Positions 25,019-34,141 of a stretch of 64,000 nucleotides of DNA are shown here, one piece after another (the first letter of the stretch is position 1; each line of letters opens with the position of its first letter). The translations under genes and the position numbers were made by a program. The notes beneath the pieces were generated by a model. That model was not told the origin of the DNA, ran no database searches, and was given only the letters and a program-made list of their open reading frames with translations. Source of the DNA: JBBQXK01 sp038251625 (GTDB lineage: Bacteria > Pseudomonadota > Alphaproteobacteria > Rhodobacterales > Rhodobacteraceae); contig JBBSBE010000001.1 of the NCBI GenBank assembly GCA_038251625.1, positions 36,019 to 100,018 on the forward strand, read 5' to 3'.

Positions 25019-26817
25019 CGCCGCCCGAACAGCCGCTCGATATCGGCCAGCTTCAGTTCCACATAGGTGGGCCGCCCATGGTTGCACTGGCCGGAAAGCG
25101 GCGTTTCCTCCATTTCGCGCAGCAGGGCATTCATCTCATCGGGGCGCAGGGCGCGGCCCGAGCGGATCGAACCGTGGCAGGCCATCCGGCTGAGCACAGC
25201 GTCGATGCGGGCACGCAGGGTGCCCGAGGCGCCCGCGTCGGCCATCTCGTCCAGAATGTCGCGGATAAGGGCGGCCGCGTTGACGGGGCCGAGGATGGCA
25301 GGCGTTTCCCGCACGGCAATGGCGGCTCCGCCGAAAGGCTCTACGGTCAGGCCAAGGCCTGCAAGCTCTGGCGCCAGCGCCAGCACCTGAGCGGCGTCAG
25401 TCGGCGACAGGTCCACGATTTCGGGGATCAGAAGGGCTTGCGCGGCTATCCCTGTGCCATCGGCCTGCGCTTTCAGGCGTTCATAGACCAGCCTTTCATG
25501 CGCGGCGTGCATATCCACGAGCACCATGCCATCCGCCGTTTGCGCGACGATGTAGGTGCCGTGGACCTGCGCCATCGCGGCCCCGAGTGGCAGCGTATCA
25601 GCGGGTGGCGTGGGTTGCACCCACGCTACGGGCGCTTCCGCCATGCCGGGGGCCTGTGCGGCATAGGCCATCCGCAGCACGGGCTGCGACGGGCGGTCCA
25701 TCTGGTAGACACGCGCCTCGGGGCGCATTGCGGCCAGCGTCTCCCCGGCCACGGTGGTCGACGCGCGGTGACCCGCGCAGGCAATCGCGGCGCGCAAAGA
25801 CCCGACGATCAGGCTGCGCGCGCCTTCGGGTTCACGGAACCGCACTTCGGATTTGGCAGGATGGACGTTCACATCCACCCGTTCGGGATCACAAACGATA
25901 TTGAGCACGGCGGCGGCGTGGCGGTCGCGGCTCAGCACATCGAAATAGGCGGCGCGCAGGGCGCCGAAAAGCATCCGGTCCAGCACCGGGCGGCCATTCA
26001 CGAAGAGATACTGCACGGCAGACGAGCCGCGCGAGTAGGTAGGCAAGGCCGCATAGCCCAGAAGGCGCAGCCCGTCCCGCTCTGCCTCGATCCGCAGCGC
26101 ATTGGCGGTGAAATCCGGGCTGATCATCTGGGCAAGCCGCCGCTCCAGTGCATCGAGCCAATCGCCAGCTTCGGGGTCGGCGCGAAAGATCACGCGGCCC
26201 ATTCCGCCATCGGTCTGATCTGTCAGCGTGAAACCCACCTGCGGCTCTGCCATCGCAAGGCGGCGCAGAACCTCGGCAATCGCCATGGCTTCGGCCCGGT
26301 CGGTGCGCATGAATTTCAGCCGCGCGGGCGTGGCGTAGAAGAGATCGCGCAGTTCCACCACAGTGCCGCGCGTGATCGCGGCGGGGCGGACAAGGCCGAC
26401 ACGGCCCCCCGCCACCGCAATCTCTGCCCCGGCCTCGCCTTCAGTGCGCGAGCGGATGGTCAGTCGCCCAACGGCGCCGAGAGAGGCCAAAGCCTCGCCC
26501 CGGAATCCGAAGGACCGGATGTCCAGAAGATCCGACCCGTCGATCTTTGATGTCGCGTGGCGGGCCAGCGCCAGCGGCAGGTCATCCGGCGCCATGCCGC
26601 AGCCATCATCGGTGACGCGGATCAATGCCTTGCCGCCCGCCGCATAATCCACCGCGATGCGGCGCGCCCCGGCATCGAGCGCGTTTTCCACCAGTTCCTT
26701 GACGGCAGAGGCCGGGCGTTCCACCACCTCGCCCGCCGCGATGCGGTTGATCGTGGTTTCGTCCAACTGGCGGATCAGCGGCCGAACTGGCCCTATGTTG
26801 CGATGCGGAACGGTCAT
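25015..26817 (-). CDS. mutL: DNA mismatch repair protein MutL with endonuclease motif
   Basis: 600 residues. The N-terminal GHKL ATPase has VERPASAVKELVENALDAGA, DDGCGM, ARHATSKI and GFRGEALASLGAV. A Pro-rich linker runs around residues 370-410. The C-terminal dimer/endonuclease domain has VDMHAAHERLVYERL (the DQHA-x2-E-x4-E metal motif with Met in place of Gln), ACHGSIRSGR and GQCNHGRPT, the other metal-site elements. So this MutL should nick DNA itself, as in bacteria without MutH. It is first of a mutL-rmuC-hutD operon joined by 4-bp overlaps. Confidence 0.97.
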   Translation of the reverse strand: MTVPHRNIGPVRPLIRQLDETTINRIAAGEVVERPASAVKELVENALDAGARRIAVDYAAGGKALIRVTDDGCGMAPDDLPLALARHATSKIDGSDLLDIRSFGFRGEALASLGAVGRLTIRSRTEGEAGAEIAVAGGRVGLVRPAAITRGTVVELRDLFYATPARLKFMRTDRAEAMAIAEVLRRLAMAEPQVGFTLTDQTDGGMGRVIFRADPEAGDWLDALERRLAQMISPDFTANALRIEAERDGLRLLGYAALPTYSRGSSAVQYLFVNGRPVLDRMLFGALRAAYFDVLSRDRHAAAVLNIVCDPERVDVNVHPAKSEVRFREPEGARSLIVGSLRAAIACAGHRASTTVAGETLAAMRPEARVYQMDRPSQPVLRMAYAAQAPGMAEAPVAWVQPTPPADTLPLGAAMAQVHGTYIVAQTADGMVLVDMHAAHERLVYERLKAQADGTGIAAQALLIPEIVDLSPTDAAQVLALAPELAGLGLTVEPFGGAAIAVRETPAILGPVNAAALIRDILDEMADAGASGTLRARIDAVLSRMACHGSIRSGRALRPDEMNALLREMEETPLSGQCNHGRPTYVELKLADIERLFGRR

Positions 26818-26862
26818 GCCACCATGCCTAGCATGCCGTGGGGGATTCGGCCAAGGCCGCGC

Positions 26863-28173
26863 TTACGGCTGTGTGTCGATCCCCTGTGGCTGACCTACGA
26901 CCACGAAATGCAGCTCTTCAGGCTTCATGAGCCGGGCGGCGACGCGGCGTATATCCTCCAGCGTCACGGCCTCGATCTGCGCGTTGCGGGTGGTGGCATA
27001 GTCGATGGGCAGCCGATCAAGCTGCATGCCGACCAGAATACCGGCAATCGGCCCGTTGCCCTCGAACCGCAGGGGGTAGGACCCGGTCAGGTAGGTCTTG
27101 GTCTTGGCAAGTTCCTCTGCCGTGATTCCGTCAGCTGCGATCTTTGCCCATTCGTCGCGCACCAGCGCCACGGCCTGACCCGCGGTGGCATTGTCGGTCG
27201 AGAACTGGCCTTGCCAGCTTTCCGACAGATCGCGGGGCACAAGGTAGCTGTAGGCACCATAGGTAAGCCCGCGCTTTTCGCGCAATTCCGTCATCAGGCG
27301 GGTGCCGAAGCGGCTGCCACCCACGATCTCGTTCAGGATGTAGGCGGCGAAGAAATCAGGATCGTCGCGCTTGATCCCACTTTGGCCGAACAGCACCACC
27401 GATTGCGGGACCGGAAAATCCTCGACCGTCACGCCAGAGGCGAGCGTCCAGCCCACCTGCGGCGGCTGCACCGCGCCCGTGGCCGGCAGGTCGCCAAGGA
27501 TGCGGTCGATCATCAGGCCAAGATCGGCGGGAGTGATATCCCCCGCGGCCGCGATGAACACACGGTCTCGTGCCATGCTGGCCTTGTAGGCCGCCACCAG
27601 ATCATCCCGCGTCAGGCCTGTCACGCTGTCGGCGGTGCCGTCGCTTGGGCTGCCATAGGGGTGGTCGCCATAGGCAAGCCGCGCGAAGACCCGGCCTGCG
27701 ATGGCATCGGGGTCTTTCTCGTCACCGGCGATGTTGGACAGGACCTGACCCCGCACCCGCTCGATCGAGGCGTCGTCAAAGCGGGGTGCGGCAACAGCGC
27801 CCCGCAAGAGATCAACCGCCACATCGCGGTTCTCGGTCAGCATCCGCGCCGAGACCGACACGGTATCGCGCCCTGCCTCAAAGCTGAAATCGGCCGCCAG
27901 CGCCTCGCGCGCCTCGGCGAATGCTTGGGAATCAAGATCGCCGGTGCCTTCCTCCAGAAGGGCGGCCATCAGGTTGACGGCGCCGCGCTTGCCCGGTGCA
28001 TCAAGGTTTGTGCCACCCTCGAATCGCAATTCGAGCGCCATGAAGGGGATCGAGTGATCCTCGATCAGCCATGCGGTCAGACCGCCGGGGCTGGTGACGG
28101 CCTGAATCGGCAGTTCCGCCCGCGCCGGGACGGCCAGCAGCATGACGGCCAGTGCGGCCCGCAGAAGCATCAC
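26863..28173 (-). CDS. M16-family peptidase subunit, catalytically incomplete
   Basis: 436 residues with a signal peptide (MMLLRAALAVMLLAVPARA). M16 fold: LRFEGGTNLDAPGKRGAVNLMAALLEEGTG occupies the place of the zinc helix but has no HxxEH, so it cannot hold the metal. It keeps the Arg/Tyr substrate pair region FGTRLMTELREKRGLTYGAYSY. This is the typical non-catalytic partner of a heterodimeric periplasmic M16B protease. Its start overlaps the stop of the catalytic partner by 4 bp, so the two subunits are made together. Confidence 0.9.
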   Translation of the reverse strand: MMLLRAALAVMLLAVPARAELPIQAVTSPGGLTAWLIEDHSIPFMALELRFEGGTNLDAPGKRGAVNLMAALLEEGTGDLDSQAFAEAREALAADFSFEAGRDTVSVSARMLTENRDVAVDLLRGAVAAPRFDDASIERVRGQVLSNIAGDEKDPDAIAGRVFARLAYGDHPYGSPSDGTADSVTGLTRDDLVAAYKASMARDRVFIAAAGDITPADLGLMIDRILGDLPATGAVQPPQVGWTLASGVTVEDFPVPQSVVLFGQSGIKRDDPDFFAAYILNEIVGGSRFGTRLMTELREKRGLTYGAYSYLVPRDLSESWQGQFSTDNATAGQAVALVRDEWAKIAADGITAEELAKTKTYLTGSYPLRFEGNGPIAGILVGMQLDRLPIDYATTRNAQIEAVTLEDIRRVAARLMKPEELHFVVVGQPQGIDTQP

Positions 28174-29513
28174 GGCGTCTTCCCCTCTTCTTCGCGCACA
28201 AGCCAGGCGGTCACCGCCTGCCGACGGTCGAATACCTTGGCGGCCACGGCCATCACATCTTCTGGCGTGACGGCCTGCAGATCGTCAGGCCAGGCGGCCA
28301 CATCCGCCAGGGTAAGACCCGTAGTCAGAGCCTCGCCATAGCGTTGGGCCAGTCTGCGCACATTGTCGCGGGCGTAGATGTCATCGGCCTTGAGCTGCGT
28401 CTTGATGCGCGCGAATGCGGCGGGGTCGATCCCGTCCTTCAGGAACTGCGCCAGCGTCGCGTCCATTGCATCCTCGGCGTCCTGCAGGCTGACACCCGGT
28501 ACGGGCACAACGGCCAGGGTGAAGAGCGTGGTATCGAGCGAGGTGCCATCATAGCTGGCAGACGTGTAAACGGCCTTGGCATCTCCGAACTGCAGGGCGC
28601 GGGCCAACACCGATGTGGTGCCGTTGCCGCCAAGGATCTCGGCCAGATAGGTCAACGCGGCGGCGTCTTTCTGGTCGCCTGCATTCCGTTCGGGGGCAAG
28701 GTAGCTACGGATCACGTAGGGCTGTGCCACGCGCGCGTCGGCCATCACCATGCGCCGTTCGCCCAGTTGCGGCGGCTCTGTCGGGCGTGCGCGGGGCGCC
28801 AGATCGGGCGTAGGGGCAACGGGGCCGTAGTGCGCTTCGGCCATCCGCCGCACATCGGCCGGGTTCACGTCACCCGCGACCACCAGCACGGCATTGTTCG
28901 GGGCGTAGAAGCGGCGATAGAAATCCAGCGCATCCTGCCGCGCCAGTGCCACCATCTCGTGCCGCCAGCCGATGACCGGAATGCGGTAGGGGTGGTTGAG
29001 GTATTGCACCGCACGGCGCTGTTCGGTCAGCAGGGCACCGGGGTCGTTGTCGGTACGCTGCGACCGCTCTTCGATAATCACCTGCCGCTCGGTCGCAACG
29101 TCATCTTCCGACAGGATGAGGCCGCGCATCCGGTCGGCCTCCATCTCCATCATCCTGTCCAGCCTGTCAGCGGCAACACGCTGGAAATAGGCCGTATAGT
29201 CGTAGGAGGTGAAGGCGTTATCGTCCCCGCCATTCGCCTCGACCGTGGCGGAAAACTCGCCCGGGTCCAGCGTATCGGTACCCTTGAACATCAGATGTTC
29301 AAGGAAATGCGCAATCCCGGACCGGCCCTGCGGTTCATCAGCGGAACCGACCTTGTACCAGATCATCTGAACGGCGACGGGGGCGCGGTGATCCTCGATC
29401 ACAACAACCTGCAGGCCGTTATCAAGCATGAAATCGCTGACCTGCCCGGCACGAAGCGGCATCGCAGCCGCCAGGAACGCCAGGGCGGCAAGGGGCAGGC
29501 GCAGTACATTCAT
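28170..29513 (-). CDS. M16-family zinc metallopeptidase, catalytic subunit
   Basis: 447 residues with a signal peptide (LRLPLAALAFLAAAMPLRA). GIAHFLEHLMFKGT supplies the inverted zinc motif HxxEH, with a downstream Glu in the ERQVIIEERSQR helix. VQMIWYKVGSADE precedes the motif as in pitrilysin-type proteases. It acts on peptides in the periplasm together with the incomplete partner encoded next. The pair follows lspA and a lipoprotein gene in a conserved minus-strand run. Confidence 0.93.
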   Translation of the reverse strand: MNVLRLPLAALAFLAAAMPLRAGQVSDFMLDNGLQVVVIEDHRAPVAVQMIWYKVGSADEPQGRSGIAHFLEHLMFKGTDTLDPGEFSATVEANGGDDNAFTSYDYTAYFQRVAADRLDRMMEMEADRMRGLILSEDDVATERQVIIEERSQRTDNDPGALLTEQRRAVQYLNHPYRIPVIGWRHEMVALARQDALDFYRRFYAPNNAVLVVAGDVNPADVRRMAEAHYGPVAPTPDLAPRARPTEPPQLGERRMVMADARVAQPYVIRSYLAPERNAGDQKDAAALTYLAEILGGNGTTSVLARALQFGDAKAVYTSASYDGTSLDTTLFTLAVVPVPGVSLQDAEDAMDATLAQFLKDGIDPAAFARIKTQLKADDIYARDNVRRLAQRYGEALTTGLTLADVAAWPDDLQAVTPEDVMAVAAKVFDRRQAVTAWLVREEEGKTP

Positions 29514-29593
29514 CAGGAAACTCCGTGGCGGGTCAAGCTCATAGCTACGCCCTGCATCGCCGGGGTCAAGCCCGCCTCATGGGGATGTGAGGA

Positions 29594-30124
29594 TCAGCGA
29601 TCCTTGGCGGGCGGCGGAGCAGAGGGGTTGCCCGCCCCGGCACGACGCCAGCGCTGCAGTTCCGCCTGTGCGTTCAGCGTCTGCTTTTCATAGACGCGGA
29701 AATAGGCATTGAGGCTGAAGAGCCGCTCCAGCGGCTTGGCGCGATTCTTGCGGCGGAATGCCTCATCATCGGCTGCAAGCGATGCACGGATGGATCCGTC
29801 GCGGCCATAGCGCCCGGTCGCAGACATCAGGCCCGCATCCCCCCCTGCACCGGCACCTTCACGCCCGCCGAGGGCGGCGATGGCGTCAGCCTTCGGCGTG
29901 GGATCGGTGAGGTTCGTCCCACCCGGCGTGGGCGGCGGGAGTTCGGCGACCTGTTCGGGCTGTTGCAGGGGGCGGGGCGGCAGAATGGCAAATTCGTCGG
30001 GCCCGTCACCGGTGCTGCGGATGTTCATCAGGCGCGGCACCTCTTCAGACCTGCCACCACAGGCGCAGAGCGCCACGAACGCGAGCAGAGCCAAGGCTCT
30101 CAGTCCGCGTTGACGTGTCCGCAT
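29594..30124 (-). CDS. DUF3035-family lipoprotein
   Basis: 176 residues. The signal peptide ends in a lipobox-like LLAFVALCACGG, so an acylated Cys is likely. The mature part is Pro-rich and polar (PDEFAILPPRPLQQP early, the DUF3035 mark), then RKNRAKPLERLFSLNAYFRVYEKQTLNAQAELQRWR at the end. The start is ATG 30124, after GGAAGGAG. The function is not established. It follows lspA, whose product would process it, and precedes the M16 pair. Confidence 0.85.
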   Translation of the reverse strand: MRTRQRGLRALALLAFVALCACGGRSEEVPRLMNIRSTGDGPDEFAILPPRPLQQPEQVAELPPPTPGGTNLTDPTPKADAIAALGGREGAGAGGDAGLMSATGRYGRDGSIRASLAADDEAFRRKNRAKPLERLFSLNAYFRVYEKQTLNAQAELQRWRRAGAGNPSAPPPAKDR

Positions 30125-30177
30125 TGCGCTCTCCTTCCGCATTGTGGCTTCGTCTTTAACCCATCGTTGCGGGCGCG

Positions 30178-30672
30178 TCACGGGGTCTTTCGCCCCTTTG
30201 CCGCGCTCTTGGCCGGATCCGTGCCGAAGAGGGCAAGGCCGAACGCCCCGGCGAAGATCGCGACATCGGCAACGTTGAAGACAAACGGGTTCTCGACCCC
30301 GCAACACGACATGTTGAGGAAATCGGCGACGGCGCCATAGAGAATGCGATCAATCACGTTCCCGATCGCCCCCCCGACCAGCAAACCAGCTGCAACGCGC
30401 GCGATCCGCCCATGCCCCGGCCGTGCGATCCAGATCAGCACAAAGGCCGCTATGGCCAGCGCAACGCCGATCAAGACCCAGCGCATCACATCGGCATCAT
30501 GGGCAAAAAGGCCGAAGTTGATGCCCTGGTTCCAGCCCATGCGGAAGGTCAGAAACGGCGGCCAGACCTCGATCACGCCCAGATCAATCAGGTTCGCGAC
30601 ATGGACGACCGCCCATTTGCTGGCTTGATCCAGCAGCAGCACGATCAGGGCGCAGAGGACGACGAGCCGCAT
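30178..30672 (-). CDS. lspA: Lipoprotein signal peptidase LspA
   Basis: 164 residues, four membrane spans, aspartic protease that removes signal peptides from diacylated prolipoproteins. Seen: LLLDQASKWAV near the N-terminus, NQGINFGLF, then GNVIDRILYGAVADFL and FNVADVAI, which carry the catalytic Asp117 and Asp136. Starts at ATG 30672, 4 bp after the purH stop; an upstream ATG inside purH is rejected. Length is normal for the family. Confidence 0.97.
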   Translation of the reverse strand: MRLVVLCALIVLLLDQASKWAVVHVANLIDLGVIEVWPPFLTFRMGWNQGINFGLFAHDADVMRWVLIGVALAIAAFVLIWIARPGHGRIARVAAGLLVGGAIGNVIDRILYGAVADFLNMSCCGVENPFVFNVADVAIFAGAFGLALFGTDPAKSAAKGRKTP

Positions 30673-30676
30673 GCGA

Positions 30677-32266
30677 TCAGTGCCGGAAGTGCCGTTGGCC
30701 GGTGAAGACCATGGCAAGGCCCGCAGCATCGGCGGCGGCGATCACCTCATCGTCGCGCATGCTGCCACCGGGCTGAATCACTGCGGTGGCGCCCGCCTCG
30801 GCAGCGGCCAGAAGACCATCGGAAAAGGGAAAGAACGCGTCCGATGCAACGGCGGCGCCTTGGGTGGGAAGTTCTGGCAGGCCCAGCGCTTCGGCCATGT
30901 CTGCAGCTTTACGGGCGGCGATGCGCGTGCTGTCGACGCGGCTCATCTGCCCGGCGCCGATGCCCACGGTTGCACCACCTTTGGCATAGACGATGGCGTT
31001 CGATTTCACGTGCTTGGCCACCGTCCAGGCAAACATCAGATCGGCGCGTTCAGCCGCATCCGGCGCGCGCCTGGTGACGACGCGCAGTTCGGCGGGCGTG
31101 ATGCGCCCAGCATCGCGGTCCTGCACCAGAAAGCCGCCGGCGACCTGCCGGAACGAAAGCCCGGGGGCCGCAGGATCGGGCAGGGTATCGGTGGTCAGAA
31201 GGCGGAGGTTCTTGCGGGCTGCAAAGATTGCGCGCGCCGCGTCATCGGCGCCGGGGGCGATCACCACTTCGGTGAAAATCTCGACGATCCGCTCGGCCGT
31301 CGGACCATCGAGCGGCTGGTTCAGCGCCACGATCCCGCCAAAGGCAGAGGTACGGTCGCAATCGAACGCACGGGCATAGGCCTCGGCCAGCGTGGACCCA
31401 CGGGCCACGCCACAGGGGTTGGCGTGTTTCACGATCACACAGGCGGGGCCCGTCTCTGGCGCGAATTCGGCCACTAGCTCGAACGCGGCGTCGGTATCGT
31501 TGATGTTGTTGTAGCTCAGTTCCTTGCCCTGCCACTGCCTTGCCGTGGCGACGCCGGGCCGCGCAGAGCCATCGGTATAGAAGGCCGCACTTTGGTGCGG
31601 GTTCTCGCCGTAACGCAAACCCTGCGCCAGCCGCCCCGAAAGTACCCGGCGGCGCGGTTGCACCTCGCCCAGCGCCCCGGCCATCCAGCCCGAAACGGCG
31701 GCGTCATAGGCGGCCGTGCGACCGTAGGCGTTCAGCGCCATGCGCTGGCGAAACGGCAACCGGGTGGTGCCGTCCTGGGCCGCGACTTCGGCCAGAAGGG
31801 CGGCATAATCCTCGGGGTCGGTCACGACGGCCACGAAACGGTGGTTCTTGGCCGCAGCGCGGATCATTGCGGGACCGCCGATATCGATGTTTTCCACGCA
31901 TTCGGCATAAGACGCCCCGCGCGCCACAGTCGCCTCGAACGGATAGAGGTTGACCACCAGAAGGTCGATTGGGCGGATGCCGTGCGCGGCCATGGCAACC
32001 AGATGTTCGTCGTCGTCCCGCAGGGCCAGAAGGCCGCCATGGACCATCGGGTGCAGCGTCTTGACCCGGCCATCCATCATCTCGGGGAAGCCCGTCACCT
32101 CGGCCACATCGGTAACCTCGAGCCCCGCCATCCGCAGCGCCGCAGACGTGCCGCCGGTGGATATCAGTTCGACCCCCCGCGAGGCCAGCGCGCGCGCCAG
32201 TTCGATCAGGCCGGTCTTGTCAGACACCGACAAAAGGGCGCGGCCAATGGGCACGGGATGGATCAT
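30677..32266 (-). CDS. purH: Bifunctional AICAR transformylase / IMP cyclohydrolase PurH
   Basis: 529 residues, the usual length. The N-terminal cyclohydrolase domain has ALLSVSDKTGLIELARAL, STGGTSAAL, GRVKTLHPMVHGGLLA and NIDIGGPAMIRAAAKN. The C-terminal transformylase has RYGENPHQSAAFY, ELSYNNINDTDAA, VIVKHANPCGVA (KHxNPCG catalytic Lys/His) and ASDAFFPFSDG. It makes IMP in the last two steps of purine synthesis. Start ATG 32266 follows GGAGAGCGCTC; longer frames are not plausible. Confidence 0.98.
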   Translation of the reverse strand: MIHPVPIGRALLSVSDKTGLIELARALASRGVELISTGGTSAALRMAGLEVTDVAEVTGFPEMMDGRVKTLHPMVHGGLLALRDDDEHLVAMAAHGIRPIDLLVVNLYPFEATVARGASYAECVENIDIGGPAMIRAAAKNHRFVAVVTDPEDYAALLAEVAAQDGTTRLPFRQRMALNAYGRTAAYDAAVSGWMAGALGEVQPRRRVLSGRLAQGLRYGENPHQSAAFYTDGSARPGVATARQWQGKELSYNNINDTDAAFELVAEFAPETGPACVIVKHANPCGVARGSTLAEAYARAFDCDRTSAFGGIVALNQPLDGPTAERIVEIFTEVVIAPGADDAARAIFAARKNLRLLTTDTLPDPAAPGLSFRQVAGGFLVQDRDAGRITPAELRVVTRRAPDAAERADLMFAWTVAKHVKSNAIVYAKGGATVGIGAGQMSRVDSTRIAARKAADMAEALGLPELPTQGAAVASDAFFPFSDGLLAAAEAGATAVIQPGGSMRDDEVIAAADAAGLAMVFTGQRHFRH

Positions 32267-32294
32267 GAGCGCTCTCCCTCCTTGTGCCGGGTCG

Positions 32295-34037
32295 TCAGAC
32301 TTGGATGGGGTCTTCCGCTCCGGCAATGTCGCGGATGGCAAGGGGAGTATCCTGAGCCTTCGCCAAGGTCCAGCCGATGAGCGCATCTAGGCCGGTCACC
32401 CGTGCATGGATCGCGATCTGCTGACAGGGCCGCGGTTTCAACCGCCCACGTTCCAGATAGACCGACGGTTCCAGCACCATGCCGCGTGCCTCGGTGGGAC
32501 GGAAGACCCAGACCTCGCCACTTTTCAGCGCAAGCGAAACAGCGGTACCGCCAAGGTCAAGCTGGGCGTCCACGTCCGGATGCAGATGGAAGCGCAGCGA
32601 ATAGCGCAAACCTTCCGCACCGCGCCGGGCAAGCATGGTTTCAAGAACCTTGCGTTCGTCCGCCGTGCTGGCGGCCAGCGCATCCTGCCCACGCAGCATC
32701 CGACCATCATGCGACAGCGACAGTTGCCGCGAATGGGTCAGCCCGTGGGTGCGCGACCAACCGTCGTGGGCCATGAAATAGCCCTGCCCCTCATCCTCGG
32801 CCAAGGGGCGTGCCATCACCACATGCGCGCGTTCGGACAGGGCGCCGTCGCGGCCCTGCCCCATGCGGGACGACGAATACCCCTCGAGCGTCAGGGTTGA
32901 ATGCGACAGTGTCGCCCGCCCCGCCTGACGCCATTCGGCGCCAAAGCTGGTGCCCGAGCCGCAGGACACGATCAGCGGGCGGCGCCCCGATGTCAGCTCG
33001 AACGCCAAGGTGGAGGCGTGGGCCAGCCGCCCCGCGCGCCCGCCGGGCGGATCGGCGGCATCCGCAATCACGCTGGTGCGCCCGCCGGAAAGCCGCAGAT
33101 ACCCCATCGCCACCCCGCCGGGCGGGCCGGGCCGGGTGCCGGACGTGGCAAGTGCATAATCGAGCCGCCCCTCCACCCCGCGCCCGCCGCCGTGAAACCG
33201 CGCGAGCGCGCCATCGGAGTGGCGCAGCGTCCGCAGGCAGGGCGCGATCCGGGCCACGGCAGAGGAAAGTGCCTCGGGCACCGCGCGGTCAGCTTCGCCC
33301 AGCGCCTGAACTGTCCATGTCAGCAGGGTGAAGACCTCGAGCAATTCTTCGGGGTTGCGGGTGGCGATGCCGCCCTGTCTGTCGATCTCGGCGCTGCATT
33401 CAGACGCCAGCGCGTCGATGGCGGGATCCGCGCGGCCGGAAAAGCCGGTCAGCGCGAGGCTTGCATAAAGAAGACCTGCCAGCGCCGAAAAGCGGGGCAG
33501 ACCGGGGGCGGCGGCAGGCCAGCGTTTGGCCAGAAACGTCACCTGCGCAGACAGCGCCTGAAAGAACGCATCCGAATGAACCTTGTCTTGCCCATGCAGC
33601 AGGAACAAGGCGTGATGCACCCAGCGGATTACCCGCCGCCCGGCCAGATCGGGCGTCCAGCCCGGGCCACGGCCACGCCGCGAGCGGGCGATCCAGTCCC
33701 ATGTCCAATCCTGCGCCTTGCGGCGCGCAGCGGCATCGCCAAGCGCGCCAAGATCGTCAAGCCAGGCAAAGCCCTGCGCTTCTTCTTGAAACGGTGGGTC
33801 GGATGCGAGATCCCACAAGGGTTTGCCTGCGGCCTCGAACAAGCGCCCTGCCATCATGAAATGGCCCGACACCAGTTGGCGCCCGCGTGCCTGCATCCCC
33901 AGACTGCGCGGATCGGGCTGCGACACGAAGGCGCTGGCGACCGGGCCGCGCCAGGCCGCGTGCGCTGCGCGGCGGTTCCGCCATGCGGCAGAAAGGGCCG
34001 CAAATCCCGATTCATGGCGGTCCGCCTTGCCTGTCAT
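32295..34037 (-). CDS. Heparinase II/III-family protein
   Basis: 580 residues. The N-terminal alpha/alpha-toroid half includes WDWIARSRRGRGPGW and GRRVIRWVHHALFLL. The beta-sandwich half includes RLDYALATSGTRPGPPGGVAMGYLRL, RAGRLAHASTLAFELTSGRRPLIVSCGSG, RQAGRATLSHSTLTLEG and LRYSLRFHLHPDVDAQLDLGG. This uronic-acid lyase fold family is found in Rhodobacteraceae next to purH. No signal peptide is seen, so it may act in the cytoplasm or be non-catalytic. Its co-location with purine and lipoprotein genes gives no clue to substrate. Confidence 0.85.
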   Translation of the reverse strand: MTGKADRHESGFAALSAAWRNRRAAHAAWRGPVASAFVSQPDPRSLGMQARGRQLVSGHFMMAGRLFEAAGKPLWDLASDPPFQEEAQGFAWLDDLGALGDAAARRKAQDWTWDWIARSRRGRGPGWTPDLAGRRVIRWVHHALFLLHGQDKVHSDAFFQALSAQVTFLAKRWPAAAPGLPRFSALAGLLYASLALTGFSGRADPAIDALASECSAEIDRQGGIATRNPEELLEVFTLLTWTVQALGEADRAVPEALSSAVARIAPCLRTLRHSDGALARFHGGGRGVEGRLDYALATSGTRPGPPGGVAMGYLRLSGGRTSVIADAADPPGGRAGRLAHASTLAFELTSGRRPLIVSCGSGTSFGAEWRQAGRATLSHSTLTLEGYSSSRMGQGRDGALSERAHVVMARPLAEDEGQGYFMAHDGWSRTHGLTHSRQLSLSHDGRMLRGQDALAASTADERKVLETMLARRGAEGLRYSLRFHLHPDVDAQLDLGGTAVSLALKSGEVWVFRPTEARGMVLEPSVYLERGRLKPRPCQQIAIHARVTGLDALIGWTLAKAQDTPLAIRDIAGAEDPIQV

Positions 34038-34141
34038 GCGCCCTCTGCCCCGCCCTTCGCCCTGCCCGCTACCGCCCGGTTCCGGGTCCGCCCTGCACCA
34101 TAGCGGCGGCTGCGGGGGCTGTCATCGGGGAACGGAGGCGC

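Noticed and set aside
26557..28341. 594-codon open frame on the plus strand
   Set aside because: Antisense to the M16 gene and mutL start; His/Gln/Arg-rich shadow composition.
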